A stretch of 64,000 nt of DNA from assembly GCF_003944835.1 (NCBI RefSeq), contig NZ_RWIV01000001.1, positions 1,155,501 through 1,219,500 on the forward strand, read 5' to 3'. The first letter of the stretch is position 1. Each line of letters starts with the position of its first letter. Shown here piece by piece: positions 62,826 to 64,000 of the stretch. Origin of the DNA: Bacillus sp. HMF5848. Lineage in GTDB: Bacteria > Bacillota > Bacilli > Bacillales > HMF5848. The position numbers and the translations under genes were made by a program. The notes beneath the pieces are model-generated. The model saw only the letters and a list, made by a program, of their open reading frames with translations. It was not told where the DNA came from and did not search any database.

Positions 62826-64000
62826 TTATAATACGTTAAAATATCTTGCTTCCGGATGGGCGAAGACGATTGCCGAAACAGACGCTTCTGGTTCCATCAT
62901 GAATCCGTCTGTCAGTTCGACGCCGATGTCTTCAGGTTTAAGCAAGCGGAACAGCTTTTCTTGGTCCTCTAGATTTGGACACGCTGGGTAGCCGAATGAA
63001 AAGCGTTGCCCTTGGTACTTCGCTGCGAATCGTGCCGCCATCGAAAAGTCAGCTGAGTCAGGAAAGCCCCACTTGTCACGCATAAGCTGATGCACGCGTT
63101 CCGCGAGACCTTCCGCTAATTCTAACGCAAAAGCTTGAATGGCGTGACTTTGTAAAAACTGGCCGGCATTTTTCATCTCTGTCGCGATGTCGCGTACACC
63201 TTTCCCAGCGGTGACCGTTAAAAATCCGACGTAATCTATCTCATCCGTTTTTAAGTAGTCCGCTAGACAGAGATACGATCCTTTCGCTTGACGCGGGAAG
63301 GTGAACGTTTCGAGAACCCGCGAAGTATCCTCAGGGTCATACACTATGACAGAATCCCCATCTGCTTTTGCCGGGAAAAATTGATATACAGCACTCGGCT
63401 GTAAAAAGTCCTTTGGTAACGTGTCGATGACATCCTTTAACATGTGTGCCTTATCATCGCCTTGGGCAAGTAGCTGCTCCACTTTTCCTTTTAGTCCTAA
63501 GTGGTGGCCCAGTAACATTTGCATGTTTACGTACGGTAAAATATGGTCAACCTTCCAGTCGCGCAATATGTGTCGCTTCGTATCGGCGGGCACGTAGATT
63601 GGCACGTCACGTGAAACGTTCGAACGTTGTACTGGTCGCTCAGCCACAACTACAGCAGCCTCTTGACGAACAGGTTTCTTCTCCTGAACCAACTTTTCTC
63701 GTTCGGCAGGATTTTGCAACCTATTCGCGAGCGCCAACCCATCCATCGCATCCTTCGCATATAGCACAGGTCCACCGTACTCCGGTGATATTTTCCCATC
63801 AGTAAATTTACGTGACAGTGCAGCCCCGCCAACGAGCATCGGTGCAGAGATGCCTGCGTCACGCAAGTCCTGGGCTGTAATCACCATTTGCTGCGCGGAT
63901 TTCACGAGTAATCCTGATAACCCTATAATATCTGGCTGTTCCTTTTGAACAGCTTCGATAAGGACTGATGGTGTCACTTTAATCCCAAGGTCTACGACTT
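62826..64000 (-). CDS. metH: Cobalamin-dependent methionine synthase MetH, C-terminal part (runs off the right edge)
   Basis: About 391 residues of the 3' end; the frame is open to the window edge (VVDLGIKVTPSVLIEA precedes the first in-frame GTG). It contains the second half of the B12-binding domain (DIIGLSGLLVKSAQQM, APMLVGGAAL) and the AdoMet-binding reactivation domain with SFGYPACPNLEDQ, LTDGFMMEPEAS and FAHPEARYFNVL. MetH transfers the methyl of methyltetrahydrofolate to homocysteine. The usual length is about 1,150 residues, so two thirds lie outside the window. Confidence 0.95.
   Translation of the reverse strand, partial: VVDLGIKVTPSVLIEAVQKEQPDIIGLSGLLVKSAQQMVITAQDLRDAGISAPMLVGGAALSRKFTDGKISPEYGGPVLYAKDAMDGLALANRLQNPAEREKLVQEKKPVRQEAAVVVAERPVQRSNVSRDVPIYVPADTKRHILRDWKVDHILPYVNMQMLLGHHLGLKGKVEQLLAQGDDKAHMLKDVIDTLPKDFLQPSAVYQFFPAKADGDSVIVYDPEDTSRVLETFTFPRQAKGSYLCLADYLKTDEIDYVGFLTVTAGKGVRDIATEMKNAGQFLQSHAIQAFALELAEGLAERVHQLMRDKWGFPDSADFSMAARFAAKYQGQRFSFGYPACPNLEDQEKLFRLLKPEDIGVELTDGFMMEPEASVSAIVFAHPEARYFNVL

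Overview
The window is a chromosomal segment of a low-G+C Bacillaceae bacterium (Bacillus sensu lato). The evidence is strong Shine-Dalgarno sites with frequent TTG/GTG starts, a block syntenic with the B. subtilis yisK-yisL-yisN-asnO-yisP region, an mdx/yvd-type maltodextrin regulon, and a tapA-sipW-tasA biofilm operon with sinR and sinI close by. No rRNA, tRNA, CRISPR array, prophage or classical insertion sequence was found. The one mobile-type gene is a REP-associated (RAYT) transposase.

Layout. (1) 1-5050: the end of a Tad/Flp pilus operon (cpaB, tadZ, tadA, tadB, tadC). (2) 5100-5880: a large array of degenerate 21-bp repeats. (3) 5900-11800: three secreted or surface proteins (FN3-like, SLH, and RCC1 plus Ig-like). 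(4) 11900-20900: yisK, an HD-GYP protein, rocD, yisL, a PAS-GGDEF-EAL protein, yisN-like and asnO. (5) 21300-30750: a C30 carotenoid cluster with three CrtN/CrtP paralogues, crtM, a glycosyltransferase, a PlsC-type acyltransferase and a CruF-like membrane protein, interrupted by a RAYT gene with REP palindromes. (6) 30837-32664: a secreted alkaline phosphatase behind a Pho-box-like promoter. (7) 32750-46740: the maltodextrin regulon (bbmA-like neopullulanase, mdxEFG transporter, membrane-anchored alpha-amylase, GH31 alpha-glucosidase, LacI regulator, GH65 phosphorylase), with six similar operators. (8) 47128-50641: a TPP-riboswitch operon SDR-thiM-thiD-thiE. (9) 50673-52874: GNAT, a small unknown protein and a GS39-type SDR. 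(10) 52960-61950: the biofilm matrix locus. (11) 61997-64000: nfrA and the 3' part of metH.

The most notable region is 52960-61950. Several SinR-type boxes precede tapA-sipW-tasA. These are followed by a 974-residue LPxTG protein with a TasA-like N-terminal domain and eight Cys-bounded repeats, a class D-like sortase, a 54-residue zinc-ribbon protein, SinR, a subtilase without an I9 prodomain, and, on the opposite strand, a SinI antirepressor. This looks like a self-contained, SinR-controlled matrix module in which a TasA-like protein could be attached covalently to the wall.

A second theme is unrelated, degenerate tandem arrays in many intergenic gaps. At asnO, mapA and a crtN paralogue, the first repeat unit contains the gene's own last codons and stop codon. 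Two other arrays share an exact or near 21-bp period.
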